From positions 1 to 56,227 of the forward strand of contig CAZXCV010000008.1 of the NCBI GenBank assembly GCA_964639215.1: a stretch of 56,227 bases of DNA, in the 5' to 3' direction. Origin of the DNA: UBA6120 sp964639215. Its GTDB lineage: Bacteria > Bacillota_I > Bacilli_A > RFN20 > CAG-826. Position 1 is the stretch's first letter; every line of letters starts with the position of its first letter. Shown one piece after another: positions 25,040-34,158 of the stretch. The position numbers and the translations under genes are program-made. The notes below the pieces were generated by a model. It searched no databases. It was not told the DNA's origin and saw only the letters and a list, made by a program, of their open reading frames with translations.

Positions 25040-26620
25040 TAAAGGATGCTCTTGCATCCAATCAATGAATTCATCGTATGTCATCATTTTGTCGATCATC
25101 GTATTTTCATCGACGTAAATCACACGATTCGCGACGGTGGCAACTAGTTCATGATCGTGGCTCGTAAATAGTAAAACACCTTTATAACTTTGCAAGCCTT
25201 TATTTAACGCAGTGATTGCTTCAAGATCAAGGTGATTCGTTGGTTCATCAAGCAGTAAGATATTTCCTGCTGTTAACATGACTTTTGCAAACATACATCG
25301 AGCTTTTTCGCCTCCGGATAAAACCCGCACTTGTTTAAGCGCTTCTTCACCCGAAAAGAGCATCCGTCCAAGCCAGCCTCGCAAATAGGAATCGTGCTGA
25401 TCTTTTGCGTATGGACGGAGCCAATCGACAAGGGTATTACTTGATTTGAATAAGTGTTGATATTCTTGAGGAAAATAGGTTCGAATCGTTGTAATTCCGA
25501 ATTTATAGCTACCTTCATCCTGAGATTCCAAACCCATCAAGATATCAAATAACATCGTGATAATCGTACTATTAGGTGATAAAAACACAACTTTGTCACC
25601 TTTTCTTAGTGTGAATGAGACATTTTTAAAATATTGATTTTTACTTAATTTTTCTACAAATAACACATCATTTCCAAGGTCTTTTTCAAATTTAAAATCG
25701 ATAAACGGATAGCGTCGATTTGATGGTTTGATATCATCTAATGTGATTTTTTCGAGTTCTTTTTTACGAGATGTCGCTTGTTTGCTTTTACTCGCGTTTG
25801 CAGAAAATCGGGCAATAAATTCTTCTAATTCTTTGATACGCGTTTCTTTTTTGGCATTGGTGTCGCGCATTTGTCGTTGAATGAGCTGACTTGATTCATA
25901 CCAGAAATCATAGTTTCCGACGTAAAGATTAATAGCACCAAAATCAATATCTAAAATACGGGTGCACACTTTATTAAGAAAGTGGCGATCATGACTGACG
26001 ATGATAACGGTATTGTCAAAATTATACAAGAATGTTTCGAGCCAATTAGCTGCGAGGGCATCAAGGTTATTTGTCGGTTCGTCAAGGATTAGAATATCAG
26101 GGTTACCATATAACGCTTGCGCCAGTAATACCTTAACTTTGACCTTAACGTCGAGATTGCCCATCGTTTCATCTTGCTGACTTTCATTAATACCGAGTGA
26201 GTTCAAAAGTGTGCGCGCGTGGCTTTCTGATTCATAACCACCAAGTTCACTGTATTCAAGTTCAAGATTACCGGCCAAGAGGCCATCATGGTCAGAAAAA
26301 TCGTTTTTGGCATATAATTCATCGAGTTTCTGCCGTAATGATTGTAAATATGGATAACCCATTAAGACGGTTTCAATGGCGCTATAATCATCAAATGCTT
26401 GCTGATCTTGACGTAAAATCGACATCCGTTCTTTCTTATCGCGGATTACTTCGCCTTTATTTGGTTCCAGTTCTCCTGATAATATTTTAAGAAATGTCGT
26501 CTTACCAGCGCCATTGGCGCCAATTATTCCATAGTTTTGCCCTTTTTGAAATGATAGCGTCACATCTTTAAATAAGATGCGACCACCAAATTGCAGGGTG
26601 ACGTTACTGACATCAAGCAT
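25031..26620 (-). CDS. ABC-F family ATPase (YbiT-like)
   Basis: 529 aa with two nucleotide-binding domains and no membrane part. NBD1 has Walker A GANGAGKTT (34-42) and LDEPTNNLD; NBD2 has LSGGEKARC and LDEPTNHLD. A basic linker joins them. The NBD2 Walker A is degenerate (SPNSTIIT), which I recall as usual in this YbiT-like group, as is the unusual NBD1 signature. ABC-F proteins act on ribosomes. It starts one base after the SDR gene stop, last in a five-gene operon. Confidence 0.93.
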   Translation of the reverse strand: MLDVSNVTLQFGGRILFKDVTLSFQKGQNYGIIGANGAGKTTFLKILSGELEPNKGEVIRDKKERMSILRQDQQAFDDYSAIETVLMGYPYLQSLRQKLDELYAKNDFSDHDGLLAGNLELEYSELGGYESESHARTLLNSLGINESQQDETMGNLDVKVKVKVLLAQALYGNPDILILDEPTNNLDALAANWLETFLYNFDNTVIIVSHDRHFLNKVCTRILDIDFGAINLYVGNYDFWYESSQLIQRQMRDTNAKKETRIKELEEFIARFSANASKSKQATSRKKELEKITLDDIKPSNRRYPFIDFKFEKDLGNDVLFVEKLSKNQYFKNVSFTLRKGDKVVFLSPNSTIITMLFDILMGLESQDEGSYKFGITTIRTYFPQEYQHLFKSSNTLVDWLRPYAKDQHDSYLRGWLGRMLFSGEEALKQVRVLSGGEKARCMFAKVMLTAGNILLLDEPTNHLDLEAITALNKGLQSYKGVLLFTSHDHELVATVANRVIYVDENTMIDKMMTYDEFIDWMQEHPLSI

Positions 26621-26621
26621 C

Positions 26622-27548
26622 TTAGTTTTTTAATTCCTTTACAAACTTGCCAACGTCATAAACAAATTGACCAGAGCCTTTGACCATGCGCTTAGGAAAA
26701 CTGCGTTTCTTTGGATGACCGGATATTTCAAATAGACCACCAGGGACGAGATAACTACCATTGAATACGTGTTTTGCACCAGCTAAATACGCAATCCCTA
26801 AAGCCGCACAATCAGCCTTTTGAAACAGAACATGCATGACTAAACGGGCGAGATCTTGAAACCATTTGGGGAAGTTCCCAATGATATTCGTCATCGTGAT
26901 TCCTGGATGCATCAAGAAAAAGGAGACATTTTTTCGATCGATAAAATCGTGGAGATTCATCCCATTGGCAAGTACATGGAATAACTTGTTGATTGCTAAT
27001 TTTGAATTGGCGTATTGCCGAAATAAACCATGATGCAACGATTTCATTGATTGAAATGATTTATTTTGTTGATGATAGGCCGATAACGATGATACGAAAA
27101 TAACACGCGTTGGCATACCTGAAACGTCCAAGTAAGGCATCAACTGTCGTAAAAGATAATAAAGACCAATAAAATTAGTGCCTAATGTTAATTTCAAGCC
27201 AGGGATCATTTCTTCATGCTTGTTAGGAAAATAAATGCCAGCATTGCATATCAGAGCGTGAATCCGTTCGTACTTTGCTTTTAATTCAGTGACAAACTGA
27301 TCAATCGAGGAAAAATCGGCTTGATCATAGTGCATAATGTCAAGTTTCGCATCTGGTATCTCATTAAGGATGTCCGCGCGAGCTTTTGTCGCTTTTTTGA
27401 TGTTACGGCACGCCATAATCACTGTAGCATTTTGGTAACTTAAGTATTTTGTTGCTTCAAAACCAAGCCCCGAATTCGCCCCAGTAATGACGATGACTTG
27501 ACCTGATAAATCTTGGAGATGTTTCTTGATGTAATTAAGGTAGCGCAT
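26622..27548 (-). CDS. Short-chain dehydrogenase (retinol dehydrogenase-like SDR)
   Basis: 308 aa Rossmann enzyme. Cofactor motif ITGANSGLGFEATK (about 20-33), CNAGIY (about 97-102), catalytic Ser in VSSLSAYH and YANSKLA (Tyr-x3-Lys). It is like the classical SDRs annotated as retinol or protochlorophyllide dehydrogenase; the substrate is unknown. It starts five bases after the 50-aa membrane protein gene. Confidence 0.9.
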   Translation of the reverse strand: MRYLNYIKKHLQDLSGQVIVITGANSGLGFEATKYLSYQNATVIMACRNIKKATKARADILNEIPDAKLDIMHYDQADFSSIDQFVTELKAKYERIHALICNAGIYFPNKHEEMIPGLKLTLGTNFIGLYYLLRQLMPYLDVSGMPTRVIFVSSLSAYHQQNKSFQSMKSLHHGLFRQYANSKLAINKLFHVLANGMNLHDFIDRKNVSFFLMHPGITMTNIIGNFPKWFQDLARLVMHVLFQKADCAALGIAYLAGAKHVFNGSYLVPGGLFEISGHPKKRSFPKRMVKGSGQFVYDVGKFVKELKN

Positions 27549-27552
27549 TGGT

Positions 27553-27705
27553 TTAGAGCAATATTATATAAATAATAATGCCCACGATTAGTAATAATAA
27601 CCCAATTCCGAGCCATTTAATAACTAATTTAAAAAAATGTAAGTTTGATCGATGATGATCACGAAACTTTTTTTGAAATTGTGGAGTTTGTTTATTTTTG
27701 CTCAT
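27553..27705 (-). CDS. Small membrane protein (50 aa)
   Basis: 50 aa, MSKNKQTPQFQKKFRDHHRS..., a basic N-terminal half followed by one hydrophobic helix (about 28-50). Its ATG overlaps the TGA of the CNNM gene upstream (ATGA). That overlap and the compact spacing to the SDR gene support it as a real gene. Function unknown; perhaps a partner of the CNNM protein. Confidence 0.66.
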   Translation of the reverse strand: MSKNKQTPQFQKKFRDHHRSNLHFFKLVIKWLGIGLLLLIVGIIIYIILL

Positions 27706-28982
27706 ATATCGTAATCTTCAGAAGGAAGCACTTTAACTTCAATTTTTTCAATCGTGAATTCATCGGCTTCAATCACGGTAATCACCAAACGATGGAATGT
27801 GAACTTATCTTTGACTACCCCAAAGCGACCGAGTTGCTCTTGACACCAACCACCGACTGTCGCGTAGTCAGATTCGTTATCGCTATCGCAGTCAAAATAA
27901 TCAAGGAAATCTTCAATATGCATCGAGCCATCAACGTGATATATCGTAGGACTAATATTGACAATTGGCTCGCTCACTTCATCATTTTCATCCCAAATTT
28001 CACCAACGATTTCTTCGATGATATCTTCCATGGTGATGATACCTTCAGTCCCACCATACTCATCAATGACGATAGCAATGTGCTGGTGGGTTTCTTTGAA
28101 GATTTTAAGAATTGATGAAATCGTTTTGCCATGTGGAACGAAGATTGGTTTGACAAGCAGCGTTCGGATATCAAATAACTCCTTATTGATGAGATATGGA
28201 TACAAGTATTTCGTTGGCAATACACCGATAATATTGTCGATTGTTTCTTCGTAAACGGGAATTCGCGAATATGTAAATGTTTCGGGATTATCAAGTAACT
28301 CCAACACGTCATCTTCGATATTAAAAGCAAGAACATCAACGCGTGGTGTCATAACTTCAAAGGCGTCGGTATCCGCAAATTGAATTGCAGAACGCAGCAG
28401 ATCGCCTTGTTTCTCATCAATTAATCCTTCGGCTTCAATCGTGTCAACCATCTCAACAAGTTCATCCTCAGTCATGAGTTCTGCTTGCTGTTTCCGCTTC
28501 CATAACGGTTCAATTAAATGGACTAATTGTGCGACAAGAAACACAATCGGGGCAAACAGAACTTTAAAAAAATTAACAAATGGAGATAGTGCCAGCGCTA
28601 ATTTGTATGAATAGCGACGTCCCAAGGTTTTCGGAATAATCTCCCCAAATGAGACGACGATAACAAAAATAATCACCGATGCCACAATGGCCGCATTAGC
28701 GCGACCGATGGTCGTTTCGAGTACCGCGAGTCCAATTAAGGTCGCCATTGAGGAAGCAGCGATATTGACAAGTCCGTTACCTAGGAGAATCACCGCGATA
28801 TTGTGATCAAAGTTCTTGGCAACTTTTAAAGCTTTGGACGCCCGTTTATCTCCAGCTTGCGCGGCTTTATCAAGTCGTAGTTGATTGACCGAAGTAAACA
28901 CTAGTTCGCTGCCAGAAAACAAAAAACTGAGCATCAAAGACACTAGTAAAATCACGAGTGGCAACCAAATTTTATCCCACAT
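27702..28982 (-). CDS. CNNM/CorC-type membrane protein with CBS and CorC_HlyC domains
   Basis: 426 aa. DUF21/CNNM membrane domain (about 1-185: FSGSELVFTSVNQLRLDKA, SFGEIIPKTLGR), two CBS domains (about 205-325: VMTPRVDV, IVIDEYGGTEGIITMEDIIEEIVGEI), and a C-terminal CorC_HlyC domain (about 345-420). The family moves or senses Mg2+ or other divalent ions. The ATG at 28982 (GGAAGAG upstream) fits the start of the first helix and overlaps the end of the paralog before it. Confidence 0.92.
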   Translation of the reverse strand: MWDKIWLPLVILLVSLMLSFLFSGSELVFTSVNQLRLDKAAQAGDKRASKALKVAKNFDHNIAVILLGNGLVNIAASSMATLIGLAVLETTIGRANAAIVASVIIFVIVVSFGEIIPKTLGRRYSYKLALALSPFVNFFKVLFAPIVFLVAQLVHLIEPLWKRKQQAELMTEDELVEMVDTIEAEGLIDEKQGDLLRSAIQFADTDAFEVMTPRVDVLAFNIEDDVLELLDNPETFTYSRIPVYEETIDNIIGVLPTKYLYPYLINKELFDIRTLLVKPIFVPHGKTISSILKIFKETHQHIAIVIDEYGGTEGIITMEDIIEEIVGEIWDENDEVSEPIVNISPTIYHVDGSMHIEDFLDYFDCDSDNESDYATVGGWCQEQLGRFGVVKDKFTFHRLVITVIEADEFTIEKIEVKVLPSEDYDI

Positions 28983-29985
28983 GGCTGCTCTTCCTCTTGC
29001 TTGGCATAAATTCGTTAATTTGTCCAACGATTTCTTCGAGGACATCTTCCATCGTCACCATGCCGACGATGCGACCTTTGCTATTACTAACAAGTGCAAT
29101 ATGCGTTTTGTATTTACGGAAGCCATCGAATAAATCATCAACGAGAATCGTGGTAGATACGATATATGGCTTACTTATTACATCGCGAACATTCATTTTG
29201 GGGTGATGTCGCAATTGCTTAAAATACGTTCTGACATGCAAGATTCCGATAATATTATCAATCGTTCCTTCATATACGGGCAATCGTGAAAAAGTTGTTT
29301 CGAGTAGTTGTGCATGTAATTGTTCAGTCGTCAAACCACTCAAATTAATCCCAATGATTTTGTTAAGTGGTGTAAACACGTCTTTAACCGCTGTTTCGGC
29401 AAATTCAAGCGCGGACTGAATCAGTTCACTATCTTCTTCATCAAGCACGCCTGTTTCCTCAGCCTCTTCGACATACGCGGAAAAATCCTCATCGGTTAAC
29501 TCAGGTTCCTCTGGTGCTTTAAAAATCTTTTTGACTAATAAATCGAGTCCTTGGAATATCTTGATAATCGGATAAAAGATAACCATGAATATTTGCAAAA
29601 TCGATGCGGTAACCAAGGCGACTTGATTTGGTAATGCTCGTGCCATCGATTTGGGAATCGTGTCACAAAATAAATAAAAGATGATCGTTGCCACGATGGT
29701 GGCAATGATGCTACCGACTCCTTCGCCATACACTCGTACAAACATCAATGTTACTAATGACGAAATAAAAACGCTGACGATGTTACTTCCAATCACCGTT
29801 GTAATGACCGATTTTTCAAATTTTTCAATATATTTAACAGCTAACTTAGCTGTTAGGCTTCCATCATCGGCTTTTACTTTTAATTTGATTTTATTGGCGG
29901 CGGCCAGAGCCGTTTCGGTAGCGCTAAAAAACGAGCCAAAGATGACTAAGAAGATAATGACGAGCCATATCAGAGGATCATCCAT
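28972..29985 (-). CDS. CNNM-type membrane protein lacking the CorC_HlyC domain
   Basis: 337 aa. CNNM domain (FFSATETALAAANKIKLK, DTIPKSMARALP) and CBS pair (DVFTPLNKIIGI, RLPVYEGTIDNIIGILH, GMVTMEDVLEEIVGQI), then a short basic tail (PSKRKSSHVG). It is truncated relative to its neighbour after the CBS domains, with no trace of a lost domain, since the next gene begins within its end. The two may form a heteromer. No good ribosome site is seen before the ATG. Confidence 0.9.
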   Translation of the reverse strand: MDDPLIWLVIIFLVIFGSFFSATETALAAANKIKLKVKADDGSLTAKLAVKYIEKFEKSVITTVIGSNIVSVFISSLVTLMFVRVYGEGVGSIIATIVATIIFYLFCDTIPKSMARALPNQVALVTASILQIFMVIFYPIIKIFQGLDLLVKKIFKAPEEPELTDEDFSAYVEEAEETGVLDEEDSELIQSALEFAETAVKDVFTPLNKIIGINLSGLTTEQLHAQLLETTFSRLPVYEGTIDNIIGILHVRTYFKQLRHHPKMNVRDVISKPYIVSTTILVDDLFDGFRKYKTHIALVSNSKGRIVGMVTMEDVLEEIVGQINEFMPSKRKSSHVG

Positions 29986-30052
29986 TGAAGTAACAAGTCC
30001 ACCTCACATTCATAGATTTTAAATATAGCATATTTTATGTATTTCTTAAATA

Positions 30053-30637
30053 TCATTTGACGCTGCGGGGTACAGCATGACAGTGGCGACATCTGGCTTC
30101 ATAAGCCTCGGCTGCGCCTACTTTGATAATTGGATCATCATATGAGGCTGGGTGCCCACCTATAATTCGTTGGGTTCGTGTGGCAGGCGCTCCACAAATG
30201 ACGCAAATAGCTGTTAATTTTTGGATATACTCACCGATTGCTAATAACCTTGCGGTGACATGAAAAGGTTCACCCCGAAAATCAGTATCCAAACCAGCAA
30301 GAATGACCCGAATGCCGCGAGAAGCTAATGATTGGGCAACATCAATGATGCCTTCATCAAGAAATTGTACTTCATCGACAGCAACAGCAGATGTCTGCGC
30401 ATCAATGTAGTTAAGAATCTCAATAGCGGTAAATATATTTTTCGATTTCGTTGCCCGTTTTGCGTGACTTACCACCTGATCATCAGCATACCGATTATCA
30501 AGTTGTGGTTTAAAGATGAGAACCGATTTTTTTGCATATTCGAGCCGTTTTACCCGTCGAATCAGCTCCTCGCTCTTGCCAGAAAACATCGGACCGACGA
30601 TAACTTCAATCCATCCTAATTTATTTACTAATTCCAT
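30053..30637 (-). CDS. tdk: Thymidine kinase
   Basis: 194 aa type II thymidine kinase. P-loop GPMFSGKS (15-22), VDEVQFLDEG, and a zinc-binding CVICGAP..TRTQRIIGG plus C-R-H-C near the end. It makes dTMP from salvaged thymidine. It fits with the nearby purine phosphorylase and the secreted nuclease. ATG with GAGGTG. Confidence 0.95.
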   Translation of the reverse strand: MELVNKLGWIEVIVGPMFSGKSEELIRRVKRLEYAKKSVLIFKPQLDNRYADDQVVSHAKRATKSKNIFTAIEILNYIDAQTSAVAVDEVQFLDEGIIDVAQSLASRGIRVILAGLDTDFRGEPFHVTARLLAIGEYIQKLTAICVICGAPATRTQRIIGGHPASYDDPIIKVGAAEAYEARCRHCHAVPRSVK

Positions 30638-30683
30638 ATGGCACCTCGCTATGAATATTCTAGTTTATTATCGCGATTTCTCC

Positions 30684-30715
30684 AATAAAAAAGAGATGCA
30701 CGAATGCATCTCTTT
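30684..30715 (-). terminator. Terminator of the 19-residue repeat protein gene
   Basis: Perfect 11-bp stem AAAGAGATGCA/TGCATCTCTTT (30690-30700 with 30705-30715) and a run of T on the minus strand. Confidence 0.9.
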
Positions 30716-30734
30716 AAAGGAAAGTTTTTACGCT

Positions 30735-33071
30735 TTACTTGAAGTCACGCGCCCAGTTAATCTTAAGGATATCTCCTTGTTCCAATCCTTTTAGTTGCAT
30801 CAAATCGTCAATTAGTTGCATTGCTCGTTTAACCGACAACGGTGATTTAACTTTCAAGACGCAGGGAATATCAGCATACAAGGCTTTATGTGACACATTT
30901 TGGACGGGGATCGTACTGTTTTCGTAATCTTTTGGATTTAGGGCATAATATAGCTTTAACCCTTTACCAGCGATTGTTATTTTAACAAACGTCTCACGAT
31001 GGAGTCTAAACGTATCACCGGAATTACTAACGCGCGATTTGATACCATAACTCAATAAATAGTTTTTGAGTGTATTAAAATTGGTTAATAATTCTTTTTC
31101 AGCATGTTTCATGCGTGTTTGGAAAGGAATGCGAATAATTGGCTGTTTGTTGCCACCCTCTTCATCTTCATCGTCAGCTTCATCATCAATGACGACGGGT
31201 GTCGGAGCTGGTTTTGGTTTTGGGGTCGCCTTTGGCTCAATCTTCGGTTCAATTTTAATTTCCGGCATAACCTCTTCAGACTTGGCAAACGGTGAAACGA
31301 CTTCACGAATTACTGGTGTCGGTTCTACTAATGGTTCACTTTTAACTGGTGGCGTGGCAGTTTCTTGTTTCTTAATAAAACGCGCGATTTCTTCGGCAAA
31401 AATAATGCGTAGTTCATCTGATTGTGGTACATCGACTTTAGCAATTTCTTGAGCCACGATATTTTTTACTTGCTCAAAGGTCACTTCGGAGACGTGAACC
31501 TTCTCTTCGGGTTTACTTGCCTCTTTTGATGCGGCAAAACGCGAGATTTCTTCAGCGAACACGGCTCGCATGTCCTCAGCGCCAGGACCAGCTGCGGTTT
31601 GGATTTCTTGAACGATAAACTGTTTGACCTCAGCTTCTTTGTTGATCATCTGTTCTTCGAGTAGTTGTTTGATGGTCGCCTGAGATTGCGCGACGGCTTC
31701 ATGCAATTTCTTGTCGTGAGCTTGGTCAATCACAACCGTCTTCTTTGCGAGTTCTTCATCGATAATACTGTGAAGAATTTCTTTGTTAGCGGTATCGTAT
31801 TTTTGTAATTCCTCAGCAAATATCGCACGAATCGCTTGGCGGTTTTCAGCGTCATACTTACTAATTTCTTCGGATAGTTGTGATTTGATGAGCGCTTTGT
31901 TCATCGCATCATATTTATCAACCTTTTCAGTGACGAGACTATCCAAAGCCTCACGATTTAAGGCATCGTATTTAATTAGTTCTTCATTGACGATGCTATA
32001 AACGGCTTCTTTATTAGTTGGCGATAAGCGTGCTACTTCTTGTTCGATTAAAGTGACGATTTCTTTTTTTGAAGGAACCGTTTTTTCTAATTCTTGAGAT
32101 ATGGCATTGCGGATATCTTCTTTTGACGCACCAGTAACTCCTGGGACTTGCGGTTGTTGTGGTGGATAATATGCCGGTTGTTGTGGTGGGTAAGCCGGAT
32201 ATGGGTAGCCACCGATCCAGGGAGCCGCGTATATTACTGGTGCTCCTCTAAAAGAGTCGAAACCACCGCGTCCTGAACGTTCGAGTTCATCGCGGATAAT
32301 TGATCTAATCTCTTCGAGAGTAAGTGGTTTTCCCGTCGCGGGAATTGGTTCTGGCGCGCGAGCAGGAGCCGGTTCGGGTTGTCGTGGGGCTTGAGTCGCA
32401 TGCAACTCTTCTTTCACCGCATGGCGAATTTCTTGAATTGAAGGACTAGCTGGTGGGATGTTTTCTTGGACCGGAACTTGGAACTTTCCAAATTCATCAG
32501 CCACGACATCACGATCGGTTTTGCGTTTAGCTTTTTTGCCTTTTTCCTTTTTTGTCCGTTTTAGTGGGAACGGCGTTTTAGCAATATCCACAAACGATAA
32601 AATGATAAAGATTAAATTACATAATGCAAAGAAACCGATCGTTCCTAGCAAAATATAGCCATGCATAGCCGTGACTGGAGCCACTGGTGCCATGATGTGG
32701 GCAGTAATTACACTCACGAGTGTCGAACCAGTAGTTCCGGCTGGATATTCAATGAATGCTAATACGGCAATTAACGCGACGAAAATAATGTTAATAAATG
32801 TTAGGTAACTGACGAATGGTTTTCGTAATTGCATGATTTTGAACAAGATAATAAAATCGACAATTACGATGAGCCCTAATAATGCCACAACGATAATCTT
32901 GGGCAATAACCAGGGTGCGACGACTGCAAAGTTTAAAACCGCAGTCCAGACAGCAAGTAATTTTGCAAGGGCGTCTGGAAAACTAAATCCAGTTAGATAA
33001 TAGACAGCCCCGAGCATCAATACTATGCCTAATGCAATTAAAACTGCAAATGCACTCAATGCTTTCTTCAT
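30735..33071 (-). CDS. Membrane protein with 19-residue helical repeats
   Basis: 778 aa, no function recognised. Four membrane helices (about 5-27, 60-80, 88-108, 138-162), a basic stretch KRTKKEKGKKAKRK, Pro/Tyr-rich linkers (about 230-310), then tandem repeats. Five perfect-length 19-residue units span 353-447 with consensus N-[KR]-x2-[ILV]-x2-[ILF]-x2-E-E-[LIV]-x-K-Y-D. Looser copies occur around 212-225, 252-265, 315-350 and later. The last ~130 residues form a conserved-looking domain (from about RIPFQTRMKHAEKELLTNFN to the end) that I recall in other Firmicutes/Mollicutes proteins without a named role. Likely a membrane-bound scaffold. Good AAAGGA site. Confidence 0.75.
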   Translation of the reverse strand: MKKALSAFAVLIALGIVLMLGAVYYLTGFSFPDALAKLLAVWTAVLNFAVVAPWLLPKIIVVALLGLIVIVDFIILFKIMQLRKPFVSYLTFINIIFVALIAVLAFIEYPAGTTGSTLVSVITAHIMAPVAPVTAMHGYILLGTIGFFALCNLIFIILSFVDIAKTPFPLKRTKKEKGKKAKRKTDRDVVADEFGKFQVPVQENIPPASPSIQEIRHAVKEELHATQAPRQPEPAPARAPEPIPATGKPLTLEEIRSIIRDELERSGRGGFDSFRGAPVIYAAPWIGGYPYPAYPPQQPAYYPPQQPQVPGVTGASKEDIRNAISQELEKTVPSKKEIVTLIEQEVARLSPTNKEAVYSIVNEELIKYDALNREALDSLVTEKVDKYDAMNKALIKSQLSEEISKYDAENRQAIRAIFAEELQKYDTANKEILHSIIDEELAKKTVVIDQAHDKKLHEAVAQSQATIKQLLEEQMINKEAEVKQFIVQEIQTAAGPGAEDMRAVFAEEISRFAASKEASKPEEKVHVSEVTFEQVKNIVAQEIAKVDVPQSDELRIIFAEEIARFIKKQETATPPVKSEPLVEPTPVIREVVSPFAKSEEVMPEIKIEPKIEPKATPKPKPAPTPVVIDDEADDEDEEGGNKQPIIRIPFQTRMKHAEKELLTNFNTLKNYLLSYGIKSRVSNSGDTFRLHRETFVKITIAGKGLKLYYALNPKDYENSTIPVQNVSHKALYADIPCVLKVKSPLSVKRAMQLIDDLMQLKGLEQGDILKINWARDFK

Positions 33072-33130
33072 ATGTTTTGTTCCTTTCTTAAAAACTTCAT
33101 ATACTCAATAATAATATGGGTACTTGGATA

Positions 33131-33147
33131 TTGCTACAGTTTAGCAA
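33131..33147. repeat. Short inverted repeat upstream of the repeat-protein gene
   Basis: TTGCTA-CAGTT-TAGCAA, 6-5-6 dyad in the 177-base gap. Possibly an operator. The rest of the gap holds only AT-rich sequence and the DsbA terminator. Confidence 0.3.
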
Positions 33148-33191
33148 GCAAAAGCAAAAAAATATTGGCGATTTGTGGGGTATTTTACTTT

Positions 33192-33229
33192 TGCAAAAAT
33201 AAAAGCCCCACAAAATTGCAGGGCTTCTC
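33192..33229 (-). terminator. Terminator of the DsbA-family gene
   Basis: Stem AAGCCC/GGGCTT (33203-33208 with 33221-33226), extended partly by the loop, followed by TTTTATTTTT on the minus strand. Confidence 0.85.
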
Positions 33230-33248
33230 TTAATTGAATATCTTCAAG

Positions 33249-33950
33249 TTATTCGATATGGCAACCTTCATCATCACAATATTCAGCCTGGATCGGTCCT
33301 TCGTTTTGTTTGATGCCCTCTTCTTGCCATAATTGCTTTATAACTTCAAAGAAGTAGTCCTCCGATTGAGCTCCTGAAACACCATATTTTTGATTGAGTA
33401 CAAAAAAGGGGACGCCTTGTACGCCAATTTGACGTGCTTCGGCTTGTTCTGACAATACTTGATTGGCAAATTGATTAGAATTAAGAACTGCTAATGCCAC
33501 GTCTTCATCGAGTCCGATACCTTTGGCAAGAAATGCTAACGTCGCTTTATCGGCGATGTTCAAGCCATCGGTGAAATACGCCTTCATCAATCGACTTGTC
33601 AGTGAATTTTCGAGCGAAAACTTTGCCGCCCATTTTGCTAATCGATGCGCATCAAATGTCTTAGTCATCTGCATGATGTCATAATGAAATTCAAGTCCTT
33701 CATTTCGTGCACTTTCGCTAATTCGAGCGAATCGTTCCGCCGTTTCTTGATTGCTTAACCCATGACTTTGGGCAAAATTTTCAACCGCTGTGCCACTCAT
33801 CACTAAAGGAGCATGTGGATTAAGTTGATAGGCTTTATAAATAACGTTTATTTTTTCTTTATGTTCAAACCGAGCAAGTGCTTTTTCAAAGCGTGTTTTT
33901 CCAATGTAACAAAACGGACAAGCGAAATCAGACCAAATCTCAATATTCAT
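33249..33950 (-). CDS. DsbA-family oxidoreductase (FrnE-like)
   Basis: 233 aa thioredoxin fold with an all-helical insert. Active site CPFC at 11-14, cis-Pro in GVQGVPFFVLN, and a C-terminal C-D-D-E-G-C pair found in FrnE proteins. No signal peptide, so cytoplasmic disulfide or glutathione-like chemistry. Length normal. Confidence 0.92.
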   Translation of the reverse strand: MNIEIWSDFACPFCYIGKTRFEKALARFEHKEKINVIYKAYQLNPHAPLVMSGTAVENFAQSHGLSNQETAERFARISESARNEGLEFHYDIMQMTKTFDAHRLAKWAAKFSLENSLTSRLMKAYFTDGLNIADKATLAFLAKGIGLDEDVALAVLNSNQFANQVLSEQAEARQIGVQGVPFFVLNQKYGVSGAQSEDYFFEVIKQLWQEEGIKQNEGPIQAEYCDDEGCHIE

Positions 33951-34018
33951 ACATTATGTCTCCTTATATCGGGAACATTTTGCAACTAAATGATCTTAGA
34001 TTCAATTGATATGCTTGA

Positions 34019-34048
34019 ATAAAAAACGACCAATCATCAGATTGATCG
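34019..34048 (-). terminator. Terminator after gltX and tRNA-Glu(CTC)
   Basis: Nine-pair stem with one G-U (34027-34035 with 34040-34048) and TTTTTT after it on the minus strand. No terminator is seen between gltX and the tRNA. Confidence 0.85.
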
Positions 34049-34060
34049 CTTCATGTCACT

Positions 34061-34137
34061 TGGTGACCCGTATGGGGTTCGAACCCATGAATGTATCCTT
34101 GAGAGGGATATGAGTTAAACCACTTCTCCAACGGGCC
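34061..34137 (-). tRNA. tRNA-Glu(CTC)
   Basis: Minus-strand cloverleaf with anticodon loop CTCTCAA (CUC) and encoded CCA. It lies 21 bases after the stop of gltX, on the same strand. Body nearly identical to tRNA-Glu(TTC) at 19199. A CUC isoacceptor adds to the UUC tRNA that can read both Glu codons. Confidence 0.95.
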
Positions 34138-34158
34138 AGCTTAACTATTTAACAATGT

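Noticed and set aside
25540..25610. Broken second Walker A in the ABC-F protein as a sign of decay
   Set aside because: I recall the same degeneracy throughout the YbiT-like group; the other motifs are intact.
31720..32060. Repeated DNA that might suggest a CRISPR or satellite
   Set aside because: It encodes the 19-residue protein repeats; the DNA units diverge and there are no spacers.
34061..34137. tRNA-linked integration site
   Set aside because: No integrase, phage gene or repeated tRNA end was found near any tRNA here.
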